From: Pithys albifrons albifrons
Taxonomy: Eukaryota; Chordata; Aves; Passeriformes; Thamnophilidae
NCBI RefSeq assembly: GCF_047495875.1
Contig: NC_092458.1
Span: forward strand, 106,766,227-106,830,226
Direction of reading: 5' to 3'
DNA: 64,000 bases
The position numbers and the translations under genes are program-made. Within the stretch, counting starts at the first letter, position 1. Every line of letters starts with the position of its first letter. This document shows positions 47,776 to 58,344 of this stretch, piece by piece. The notes beneath the pieces were generated by a model, which ran no database searches, was not told the DNA's origin, and saw nothing but the letters and a program-made list of their open reading frames with translations.

Positions 47776-48086
47776 TTAGCTATAAGCGCCCTCAGAACAT
47801 TGAGGTCGTATGTATCCAACACTGACTGTCTGACACTGGACAGAACACAATCTGGACAGGTCATTGACACTGTTGTGAGAACCACACTTTAGCCAGGGAG
47901 AACTTTCTCTGTGAAGATATTAGCTATAAGTGTCCCCAGAACATCAAAGCTTTTTATATCTCAGATCAGCCTGTCTGCATCTCACTTAAAGAGACAAGAC
48001 TGGACAGCACAGTGTCTGGAAAGGTCTTTGAAACTCTGTTATGAACCACACTTAAGAGCAAGAAAGAACCTTCTCTATAGCAGATC
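47776..48086 (+). repeat. Diverged tandem duplication, units of about 144 and 165 bp
   Basis: Unit 1 (47776-47919) and unit 2 (47920 to about 48086) share a common order of blocks: TTAGCTATAAG, then CAGAACAT, ACTGGACAG, a TCTGGA.AGGTC block, GAACCACACTT, and a TTCTCT ending. The shared blocks are scattered rather than continuous. TATTAATACAAA occurs just before unit 1 and just after unit 2, suggesting the duplicated segment had that flank on both sides. Confidence 0.8.
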
Positions 48087-48152
48087 CCGAAATAACTTAT
48101 TAATACAAATATGTGACAATGCTTATATGGGTTGCTTAATCTATGATAACAT

Positions 48153-48158
48153 TTTATT
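48153..48158 (-). terminator. Minus-strand AATAAA within the candidate LTR
   Basis: The complement of TTTATT. It is the only minus-strand hexamer I see between the TATA box and the LTR's proposed 3' end, so it is the best candidate poly(A) signal. The distance from the TATA box (about 530 bp) is long. Confidence 0.3.
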
Positions 48159-48472
48159 GCATGATTACCCTTTACTACTAGAAAAACCGCAATCACCAGA
48201 AATACTCTACATAAAGCAGCGCAACAACCTAAACCTCAATACCGAATGTAAACAGCAATACCAGATTACAGAACTCAAGCAGCATTCCCCCCCCATGACA
48301 GACTTAACTAGTAATACAACCTACCAGAAACACAACAGCTTAACACCAAATTTAAACACACTCAGTAACACAAAGCAAAAGCAACAAGAATATAGCCACT
48401 TCTCACTAACATGTATTTTAAAGGAAGCAAACTACTAACAATGAACAACAAAACAAAACTGCAAGTAGAAAC

Positions 48473-48519
48473 AATATATATATAGAGAGAGAGATATGTA
48501 TATATATTTATATATATAC
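48473..48519 (+). repeat. AT-rich microsatellite (AT)n/(GA)n/(AT)n
   Basis: An imperfect compound run of ATATAT, GAGAGA and TATATATTTATATATA, internal to the candidate LTR. Confidence 0.85.
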
Positions 48520-48689
48520 CCAGTGAGTTATGGCAAAGTATAACTAGTAAGGCATAGGAAAACAGAGTAAGAATTGGCTGCTCATCCCTATAATGTCCGA
48601 TGGGGTGGAAGGAGACAGGATATCTTGTTGGTTGCCTTCCCAGAGATGGTAGAAGTTTTCTCCTCAGTTTTTGCTCATGTCCTATCTCT

Positions 48690-48696
48690 TTTTATA
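48690..48696 (-). promoter_or_regulatory. TATA box of the candidate minus-strand LTR
   Basis: TATAAAA on the minus strand, within AGGGTATAAAAAGAGATAGG, is a strong core-promoter match. It lies about 300 bp from the proposed U3 start. Confidence 0.45.
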
Positions 48697-48992
48697 CCCT
48701 TTTTCCTTAGGTAAGTTAGTGATTATAGTCAATAATAGTTTTATTTTGGGGGTGATAGACAGATGACTTAAGTCTGAGGGCTGCCTCCCTGTGTCTCCAT
48801 AGGGTTTGGTAAAGAAAGGCAGTGTCATTTCCATAAGACTCCATTCTTTGGTAATCCTATCAATATGACATGAGCACTTTCAGGAAGCCACTGGAGTATC
48901 TTTGTCCCCTGTCAATGGTTCCTGGGAGCACCCCTCCAGGGGCTGAGGTGTTCCCTTTAAACCATCAAGAGGTTATCAGGGCTATCAGCCCA

Positions 48993-48996
48993 CACC
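48993..48996. repeat. Possible right 4-bp target duplication (CACC)
   Basis: CACC, matching 47754-47757. Confidence 0.35.
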
Positions 48997-50108
48997 TCTG
49001 AACCTTGGCTTCAAACCAGGTTAAATAAACCTTCCTATTTTTTTGCTACAGATTTGTCCTGTGTTAAGGTGCACCAGAATGAACCAGAGGGCCTGAGCCT
49101 GAACCTGGAAGTCTGAGGAGGGATGTGGGTGGCTATTCTGTGTGTACTGAGGCACCCTGGCAGATCCATGCAGGTGCTCTGAAGCTTGCATTGCCACATA
49201 CTTGGGTTTGAGACATTCCTCATGGCAGGTGCAGGAAAACTCCTTTACTGCAGTGTATGGGGGTAAAGGGGACATTTCTCAGACTATGGGGATGGTCATG
49301 CATCTCAATGTGACACTTGTGCCCTGCCTACAAACAGGGCTCCCGCCTCAATTTATAAACTCAGGATCAAGAAAGAAGAGATGCCCACATGGTGGAAAGT
49401 GTGGCACAGCACCTTCTAGGTTGCTGGACTCAGCTGAGCAGGATTACTCTAAAACATTGCGTGCTGTTCAGCCTTCATTTTTTTAGGGATGCGAATTATG
49501 AGAACGTGCAGAAGAGTTATTCCTATTCTTCCCCTGTTCTTCTTAGTCATGTAGCTCTTCAGAGCTTTTGTGAGCTTGCAGGCTAGAGCAGCCCTTCTGC
49601 CAGAGGGTTTCTGTTATCCCCACGGTATGGAATGGTGTCAGTTCACTGAAGTGGCTGTGCTAACTAATTTTTATGGTGGAAAATACAATAATACTCCTGA
49701 GTTGTCTCTGAGCTGTTGTACAAATGTATATATGTAGGAGGGGGAGATAAGAAAAATTGCATTTAGCCTCCATACCCCCTACACAGGAAAATGATTGCTG
49801 TGTTGTCCAGATCACCTTACTCCGCAGCCCTTGGTCAATGATAAAGGTGAGTCCCCAGTAATATGAAGTTGTCATGACATTGCAGTTGCAAGGCCTCTCC
49901 TCCTGAGCAGTACCATGACAGCTGGGCCTGCACTTTGAATTAACCATTTTTTTTCTGGTAACAGAATTATAGTATAAATATAAATAAATAATTTGTTATA
50001 TAGAAATGTTGCCTTATTCCAAGTCCCCTCTTGTTCGTACAAGTTCTTCTTTTAGGGGAAAATATTCTTCCAACAAATATCTCGAATATCTAACTCTGCT
50101 TGGCTGAT

Positions 50109-50155
50109 TCAAAATGAATAGGCAGCTTTATGGCCTCAGCCTGTATTCATTTTGA
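50109..50155. repeat. Imperfect 15-bp hairpin
   Basis: TCAAAATGAATAGGC (50109-50123) pairs with GCCTGTATTCATTTTGA (50139-50155), leaving a 2-nt GT bulge and a 15-nt loop. The stem is too short for a typical pre-miRNA. Confidence 0.8.
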
Positions 50156-50768
50156 GACTTAAAAATTCTGACTGAAGTCATTGGAAGACCTTTGATACAT
50201 TAGTAATGCAGGATCAGATCCCTCTCCATGTAAAGGACATAAAAAAGGGTGAGGAAATGGCAACCTCCCCTTACTTCATCATGCAGCATGGTGACTTTTC
50301 TGTGATCAGACACAAATGTAATGATTCAGGAATAAAGACCTCAATGCTTAGAAGAAAGGCTGGAAACAGAGGATATTCAAATGACAGCTAGAAGAAGGGA
50401 ACAATGTTGATGTAATTGGAGTAGACAAAGGATGTTCACTTTGTGACACATTTTGAGAAATATCCAGGAACATTTGTTATGCCAAAGCAGGTTCATGGTT
50501 CAGTGGAAATGCCATCTTCCGATGGGGAAGTAAGCAGAAGAGGCAGCGTGCTCTGATCAGACAAAGGAACAAAAATAGTTCAGGGTTCCACAGCAGAGAG
50601 ATGTATACAAGTTGAGATATATTATTATGAGAAAAGTCCTACTACGAGTGCATAGCACTTTCTTTAGTGGTTGTTCCTCTGAGGGATGACTGCATGCTGC
50701 TGCTCTTCCCTAATGGAAGGGTTGTCTTAACTCACCTCATAGGCAGCAGTATTCAGACAATCTTCCTA

Positions 50769-50794
50769 CATAAGTACCACAACTGGTACTTATG
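50769..50794. repeat. Perfect 11-bp inverted repeat, 4-nt loop
   Basis: The arm CATAAGTACCA at 50769-50779, spacer CAAC, and the exact complement arm at 50784-50794. Confidence 0.85.
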
Positions 50795-53057
50795 ATCTAG
50801 AGACTATCTGTATTTATTTCTGTATTTAAAATATATGATAAGAAGGCATGGTGAAGCCTGTTCATGCCTTAAGCAATGTCTGATGACATGGGAATTATTC
50901 AAATTTGTGTACTCAAATGCTGTCAGTTCTGCCATGGGAGCCTCATGTAACAGTGTGCAATAACAACTGGAGTCCTTGTTTTAAGGAAAAGAAGTTTGCA
51001 CAAGTGGCTTTTTCACTTTTAAACTTTTTATTAGAATAAGAGCTTCTCTTCTCTCACTCAATCTACAGCAATTTCCTCCAAGTTTTGAGGTGTAGGGAGG
51101 CAAATTACTATAGACTTGAACACAGATGCCGGGAGTAGCCCTTAGTCCATTTGGTCTGGCCTGAATGACATGTCTTAGAAGGATTATCTCTTGGTGATCA
51201 AAGGTATGTGAGCTGGCATATGCATGTGCTGACTGATTTCACTTTTAACGGTATGTCTTTTATTTCTAACTCCAATTAAATAGTCTTAAGATCTCAGCCT
51301 TTGTTTTTATGACTTTGTTTGCTAAATTCCGTTATTTTGTGTTACAGCTGAGCCCTCAAGGCCTGGTATTTTGAGCAAAGGAATGACCTTAGCCACAGTA
51401 CTGAAAGTTTTGCAGGTGTAATATGTTCTTCTGCAAACTGTTTCCAGAAGCTTCTTCTCTTCCTTTTAATTAAAAAAACACATCCTTCTGAACATCACAT
51501 CTTTCACACAAAATCTTAAGCTAACTCATGAGTAACCCAGAAGCTTCAGTGTCCTAAGTTAGGTATCCATTTAAATGCTGCATTATTTTTTAATAGTCTA
51601 ATATCCATTGACTCCTTTATTAGTGGGAAAAATATATTCTTTACACTTCCCTTCTCTTTTATAAAGTGCAAGTAGCTGTTGCTGGCATAACTTCCAGTGT
51701 TTTAAACTTTCTGATGTGACACACTACTGAAGCTTTTTCAGTGGAGGTACCTGTGGACACAGAGACAGATTTGGCTCAATGAATTCTTTCATGGGATACT
51801 CATCTGGTAAACGCTGCTATTCAATTGGCAGTATCATTAAAGTGATATTAGGTGTGGCAGAAACCAGCCTATGATATGTCTGATTTGGGGAAAATCTATC
51901 CCCTTAATTTCTTTCATGCCATCAGTCTGTGCATGTGTATGTATAGGATACCCCTGTGCATATAATACAAAATTGATCTCAGTAAGAAATATTTGGCTCC
52001 AACAGTCTTAGAGCTGAAAAACTAGGTAAATCAATACATTGCTTGCTAAATGAAGAAGTGATAGTTTGAAAACAGCATTTGTTCATTTTAATTTCCACAT
52101 TTGACCTTGAATATGCCTCTAAGTCAAGGAACATTCTTAAGAGGTGGTGCCAGGATGTGGGTTTATTTCTTACTATTACATTCTCTAGGTTGCTCTCAAC
52201 CATGTTTCTGTATGGTAAGCCAAACTTATCCTTGGAGTAAGACCATTTTAGTCAACGGATGCATTTGGCCCATTAACTTTAGCCTGCCATAAAGTCAAGG
52301 GCAAAAGGATATTCTTATGCAAAGCAGAATCCCTGTAGATATGCTACTAATCACTGAGGATTAGAATGAAGATATTCCTGTCCTCAGAGCACCTTCATAT
52401 GTCTTTTTAGCTTTTTTTTCCTAAGTAGCAAAATTACAAGGATTTTATTCTCTTAATTCTAAGAAGAAATCATAGTTTCATCTATTAACACGAAGTGATG
52501 AAACTTTATTAGAAATGCAATTGTTTCCTAAATCTTTTAGTACTTCTGTGCTTGTGATTGCTAAGCAATAGTAGTTCTAATTACAATTTCATAAACTGCC
52601 TATGGGCAAAATGGTAGGTTGTATGCGAACTTTCCAGTATTACTGTTTGGGTTTGAACATGCTCATGAATTATTTTAAATTTATGTATTTCAAAGGAAGA
52701 TAAGTTCAAAATATTGAGGTAGAACTGAACCAGATTCACCTTCATCTTGTAAATAGATCTACGGGAAATCAGTGGGACCATTTGGTAGGATATGACATCA
52801 ATTATCCTTAGGGTTCTGAATCTAATTTTGAGTGGCATTTTATAATATGTAATGTTTTGTCTGAACAATACTACTAAAATCCTTCCAGTATTCTGAAAAC
52901 CACAACCACACCCCCCACCCCCCCCATGACAGTAAATTATTTCATTGTCAGAATTAAAAGTGTTTTTCTCCTTCAAAATGAAAGACTTCTGACATTTTTA
53001 ATTTTGTTTAGGTTCAATGTGATTGGATTTTAGCTGTAAATACTTTATAGTGTATTC

Positions 53058-53061
<4 letters not shown>

Positions 53062-53106
<45 letters not shown>
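53062..53106 (+). repeat. (TA)n microsatellite
   Basis: A pure 45-bp TA run, followed directly by a short GA run (53107-53115). Likely length-polymorphic. Confidence 0.97.
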
Positions 53107-53115
<9 letters not shown>

Positions 53116-53256
53116 GAAGTGATTTCATTAATAAAGAAATGCAGCTCATCACTATATTTAATTACAATGTTCGGAACTGAAATACACAGCCAGTGGGAAT
53201 AGGACTATTGATTAAAAACTAGAGTAGTTTCTCGTTTAGTGTGTTGAAGACTCTTC

Positions 53257-53272
53257 TTTTTTTTTTTTTTTT
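53257..53272 (+). repeat. Poly-T tract (16 bp)
   Basis: Sixteen T in a row. No retroposed sequence is recognisable beside it on either side, so I read it as a simple tract rather than the tail of a minus-strand retroposon. Confidence 0.9.
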
Positions 53273-53984
53273 CCCAATTACTGTGTGTAGGAGAGGTCAG
53301 TCTGATTGCATTATAAAATTAGGTTAAGAGACAGTATTTCTGTCACTGAGTTTCTTGCAATCCATTTCTTAAGAAAAGGCACAGTAGAATACTTTAAATT
53401 CAGAGCACTTTGCTCTGACTGGTGTTAAAGGGGTTTTATTTCATCCTTCAAATTCATAATTGCAAACACAAAGGAAACAAATACTACAAACTGATATTTA
53501 TATGAATGTAAACAGTCTAGTTCATACTATATATTTCCCCTCCATTTGAGGGAAATTTGCTATGGAAATTACAATGGATGTTTAGAGAGCATAAAGAAGC
53601 AGAAGGAGCATCATGAGGGTTTTATAGGATGGGATGTCATAATAATGTCTGAGAATTACATACCTTCTTGGGGACAGCATCTCTCATCTGAGAGCCTAGT
53701 TGTGTTCACTGAGCATCCCCAGCAAGAGGTAAGTGGGCTGAGAGTTGCTGAGCTCCATGGACAGAGATTGCTGCGTGTTCATCAAACAGGTGGCTCCTTT
53801 GTGGAAACTGGTTTTATTTTGCATTGCAGTGAGGTCTATACTTGTCTGGTGAAATATGCTAATTAATGAAATGTGATTATGTTGATATGTGAATAAACAG
53901 TATAGTAAGATTTCTCAAGAAGAAAATCAGGTTTTGCTTAATGCTGCTTCTCAATGATTGACAAAATTCATAAAAACCAGAACT

Positions 53985-54350
53985 CAAAAGGATCTTGAAG
54001 GGTCATTTCCTCTGTCCTGATACTGGATCAGTCCTGTTTAAAACACCTTGACAGATGTTTGTCAGGCCTGTACTTAAAACCTGAAAGCGTAAGGACTTCA
54101 TGGCCAGCTCAGGCAGTCTGTCTTTGCACGTAGATAAGCTTTTCCTAGAAGCTGAATTTTCTTTAGTGCAATTTAGGTCCATTATTTTTGTCCTCTCCAA
54201 AGTCGGTAAGAAGAGCAGTTTATCTCTCTCCTTTTTCATAGCAACCTTTTACATATTTGAAAGCTGTTATCGTGTCACCCCTTAGTCTTCAATTCTCTGG
54301 GCTAAACAAACTCAGTTCGTTCTCTACTCTCCCAAGGGTCACGTTTTTCA
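53985..54350 (-). mobile_element. Ancient CR1/L3-like LINE fragment
   Basis: In reverse complement the segment resembles the 3' region of old amniote CR1/L3 elements. Diagnostic pieces on the plus strand are GACAGATGTTTGTCAGGCCT followed by GTACTTAAAACC (about 54052-54083), TTACATATTTGAAAGCTGTT (54249-54268), CACCCCTTAGTCTTCAATTC (about 54276-54295) and CTGGGCTAAACAAACTCAG (about 54297-54315). Divergence is much higher than in the CR1 at 5847-6464, consistent with insertion long before the avian radiation. Ends are blurred. No coding capacity remains. Confidence 0.8.
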
Positions 54351-57300
54351 GAATTCTTATCATTCAAAAAGTGTTTGTGAAACTTCCACTGATTTTGGGA
54401 ACCAAGTGAAAATCTTGTATTTGCAAAGCATCTAGACTTAATACAGCTATTTTTACATAAGTGTCTTGTAACCCACATTTATGTCTAAATGTGTTTGCTT
54501 AAAAATCACAATAGTACATCTTATCAATGACCTTGTGTGTCCACACTGAGGGGAGCACTCAGCCTTTGACTTGTGTGTTTTAGAAATGTACATGGGACAG
54601 ATGGGTATCTTGTATACTCACATGACATAACATCTGCCGATGAATAAAGATTGTTATGGAGACATAAAATAGAACAGGGAATGTGTTTACAAGTACTCAA
54701 CCAGTGTTGCATATACAGCAGTGCATGGAGTTACTTGAAAAAAAGGCCAAAAACAATTACAAAAGATGCGTCCCTATTATCCTTGGACAATTAAGATATT
54801 TCACATGTTTCTGCTGTCTGTGCTAGGATATGCATAACTGAATGAAGAAGGAATATGAAATAAGATCATCAGTCATCTAAAAGGGAAAATGCTCATGACA
54901 GAGGTAAAGCTTCTCTTCAGGTTACTTTGCTATGCTTTTCATTCCTCTTTAGATGTCTGCAGTATTGAGGTACTCACGTAACCTATCCACTGTACAGTGC
55001 CTTTTTTGAGTGGTAAATAAGAGCTTTTAGAGTTCAAGTCACCTAATCATATTTAGATATCTATTTCTGGTTGAGATGAATTGCTGCTGAACCGCTTTTT
55101 TCCACTCCATTAAATTTAACTGAGTCTAGGTGACTAATTTAAATGAGTAGATTCTGCCTAAGTTGCTAACCAGGTCCCTTAATGGGATTTACTTTAGATC
55201 ATCTAGGGCAGAAAGTCCATGTTGCGGCCTCTTTAAAAGAAAGCCCTAAAAAGGATGAAGAGCAGTCATTGGGAACTGAGTAGTGTGGCTCTAATGCTCA
55301 GCAGGTAGAAGACACTGGCAAGAGTCCAAGGGGAAACCTGCCATGGGTGAGACAGTTCCAGGAAGAGGAATTGTACTCTCTTTCCAAAGAGAAATGGAAG
55401 AAGAGTCAGAAGCAAAGATGAGTAAGAGAGACCTTCAAAGACTCTTCAGAGGAGGACAGCAAAATAAAGGAGGACTTGAGAAACAGCTTTGGTGGAGACA
55501 GCAGGAGAAAAGCCAGAGCACTGGGAAGACAAATCAGGATGATCCTATTTTACCTAGTTCCCAGGGCAGAGGAGTCATAAAGAGGAATATGTAAAAATAA
55601 AGAGGAGTATGTAAGAATTTCCTCTGAACTTCCTACTTACTTCTGAGTTTTAGCAGAAGACCTGACTCTATAGACTTTAGGAGTGTTGGTAGCTGCTGGA
55701 GAGGAAGAGCTGGAACAGAGATTGCAAATGAGGGATACACACAGTGCACTTCATTAGGGAGGAATAAGAGGCTCCTGTGTTTGTACTACAAGGACTGCAA
55801 AGGGTGCGGGAAGTCAGGGGATCTCCATACTAGGGATGGAGGAGTCATTGAATCAAGTTCTGCTGAAAGTTTGGAAATTACCAGGATAACTAGGAGAAAA
55901 CTGAAACTCCTATGCTACAGAAGGGGTAACTGCCTACAATAATAGCTATGTCCTAAACCCAGAGTTGCATAAAACATTCCTCCTCAGGAGCAGCCTTGGA
56001 AAGTAGTAGTTGCTGGGAACTGACTCTGAGGTATGACTCTTTCTATACTGCTACTTTTTTCCCCCTGCTATTTCTGTGCTGCTCTATACCTGTATCTTTA
56101 GCCATTTGTACTGTACTTTCTCTGGGCTCGAATATATTAGTCACACAGTATGAACTGGAGTCAGACACCTGCCCATTCCTTCTTGCTGGTGTTCTCTGGA
56201 CAGACAGTAATTTCAAGAGCAATTGTACGTGCCCAGATATGACAGTAGGCAACTCTGACCCAAATCAAGTGTTCTCATGCTGCTATCAACTCCTCCAAAA
56301 ATAGGAGTAGGTTCTACTTATTTAAATCACTTTTTGGCAAGTAGTAAAGTACAACTTTATTCATATCTGAAGAAAAATTTTGTTCCAATTCTGATTGGTA
56401 AGTGTATGATACAGAAGTTTCTCTAAATTTTGGGTTGCTACCTTTCTCAATCTAATAATAGGGTAGTGGCTAGTCTTCAGCTAAGTATGAAATCAAAGTA
56501 AAGATTAACAGATTCTTCAGTGGTCCTCTCAACCCAAGAAATCTTCAAGGAGTAGGAGTTTATGGTTTGTAGCAATACTGTGAACTATACATACACTTAA
56601 ATAATAGCCTATGTCATGTCAGGTTTGACTTACAGAGGGACTTTCCTGTCTGAGGCAAACACTGGGCGGAGATTCGGTATTCAGAGCTGCCCAGTGGCTG
56701 TGTTAAGTTAACCCTGCCCCTGGCTCAGGAAATATTTGAGTATTCTGTACAAAATGGACAAGTGAGACGGACAACAATCTGTCTAAAAATAAGTGGAGGT
56801 CAGTGGTGATGTCATCTTCAGGGAGATCATCGAGGTTGCAATCCTTGCTCCATTTAGAGACAAGATTTGAACAGGACTTTCCCACATCTCAGAGATGTAT
56901 TCCAGTTAAACTAACTGAAGGGAAGATAAATAAGAACCAATTCCTACTTTTCATGGTAGCACAAGTAGGACTGCCATGAAGCATTTCTAAAAATGAATAG
57001 TGCAGGATGCCAAAGTTACTGCATGTTTTCAGGGATATTTCCTTCTTCAGTGTGCCCAAGGGTCCATGGGCCTACTGCCAACATCTGCAACATCCAGTTT
57101 TTAGGTTGGGTCTTATTTTATTTGCTTATTTGCCTCTTAAATCTTGGCTGACATCTCCTAGCTGAAGTCCTTTGTTGTCCAGACTTTTGTGACCAACATT
57201 AACATGTTGACACTTAAGGTGTAGCTTCACAAAGGTGGTCTGAGCTCAACTAGATGCTGTCACTCCCTGGCTCTGCCTTAGTCCCGACCTCTCGGTACAG

Positions 57301-58344
57301 TTGGAAGTGCTGCTGAAGTTCCTCAGAACTAAGTGAAATTACCCTGTTCTGGATTAGAAAGGGTTTCAAAACATGCCCATGAATCAGCACATCTTAGGTA
57401 ATCAAGGAATACAAAGGATAGGGGATGAGAACAGATGTGGTGGAGAGGTTGGCAAATCCATAAAATGGCCTTGTCACTGATGCTCACATGCCATGGATGT
57501 CCAAATTGCACAAAACCGCACTTGATAGTGCAGGATGTTCTTATGTTTCTACGGGTAGTGAAAAATAATGGTGTAGATTAAGGTGCTTTTGCCTCATAGT
57601 TTCATTTTCATCCTTCTTTTCTTGACTTTTCTGGTTTACAGATCATACTACAAATTTTCCTGTCCTTCATCCACAATTACAAATATTTCCAAACTAATTA
57701 AATAACAAAAATGTTATGTTTTAGTGGTGTGAACCAGAGGTGATTAAAGGATAGGTAGGCAAGGACAACACAAAATTTCCTCATGTATCTATCCTGCAAT
57801 CTCCTCCCTAGCAGGTTTCCCTTCAGATGTTTTACACTGTTCACTGATGCGCATGGAAAATTATGTTGCTGTAGTTAATAACCTTATTTTTTTCTATTAA
57901 ATTTATAACCCTTACTGGGAATTAAATGTGAATAAGTCACTTGATGTTTTTGCTCTTATTTTAAAATCCATATGTTTCTTGAGGTCTTCAAGTCTTGCCG
58001 TTTAGTGTAACTATAGTGATAATTTTGAAGAAAATGGCTATCTGGTGAATAACCAACAAATTTATTGCTGCCTAAAACTATAGAGGTCATACTTGTTTCT
58101 GTTGAAACCTTAGCATTTTCTGAGATAAAAGACATGCCCATGTGCTTGTACTCAGCCTTTTTGGCACAATCCATTTGTGTCTTTTTCTTTTTTCCTTTTA
58201 GCTTTTGCACCTTTAATTTGGGATAAGTGGTGTTTGAGGGCATTTCAGTCTTCCTCCCTGAAATAACGACTGGAAAAAACAAGTGTATTTCAGAGTTGCT
58301 TCCTAAGTATCAGAAACTTTCCAGTGATGACTTTTTTTCATGTA
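54351..58344. other. Non-coding, no recognisable gene
   Basis: AT-rich unique sequence. It contains the 20-bp tandem duplication at 55579-55618. The 83-codon frame at 55343-55594 is lysine/glutamine-rich purine sequence without a domain. The 102-codon frame at 55996-56304 has a hydrophobic start but no family match, and a minus frame of 69 codons overlaps it. Confidence 0.55.
55579..55618 (+). repeat. Tandem duplication of a 20-bp unit
   Basis: AAAGAGGAATATGTAAAAAT (55579-55598) is followed by a copy differing at two positions (55599-55618). Confidence 0.85.

Larger units (their letters stand above)
47758..48992 (-). mobile_element. Candidate solo LTR on the minus strand (about 1.2 kb)
   Basis: Read on the minus strand, the segment starts TGGGCTGATAGCC and ends ...TTAATACA, giving TG...CA ends flanked by CACC. 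About 300 bp in from that start is a strong TATA box (TATAAAA, complement of 48690-48696). A minus-strand AATAAA (48153-48158) lies much further on. The plus strand is markedly A/C-rich at 48190-48480, a strand asymmetry common in retroviral sequence. A diverged tandem duplication sits near the 3' side. No internal genes or second LTR are visible. The boundaries are inferred from a 4-bp repeat only, and the implied R region would be unusually long, so the core (48480-48992) is better supported than the ends. The family is not recognised. Confidence 0.45.
48997..53061. other. Non-coding, no recognisable gene
   Basis: AT-rich sequence without a supported exon or transposable element. It contains two inverted repeats listed separately (50109-50155 and 50769-50794) and a C-run pair at 52911-52925 (C6-A-C8). 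A 131-codon minus frame spans 52581-52976; its glycine/cysteine-rich piece is only the translation of the G-runs. Confidence 0.55.

Noticed and set aside
47911..48438. 175-codon plus-strand open frame, the longest in the window
   Set aside because: It lies in G-depleted, A/C-rich sequence where stop codons are rarer by composition, overlaps the tandem duplication, and has no recognisable domain or start context.
48190..48480. Nuclear mitochondrial insertion (A/C-rich like an avian mtDNA strand)
   Set aside because: No mitochondrial gene, tRNA or control-region sequence recognisable. The retroviral-type explanation fits the neighbours better.
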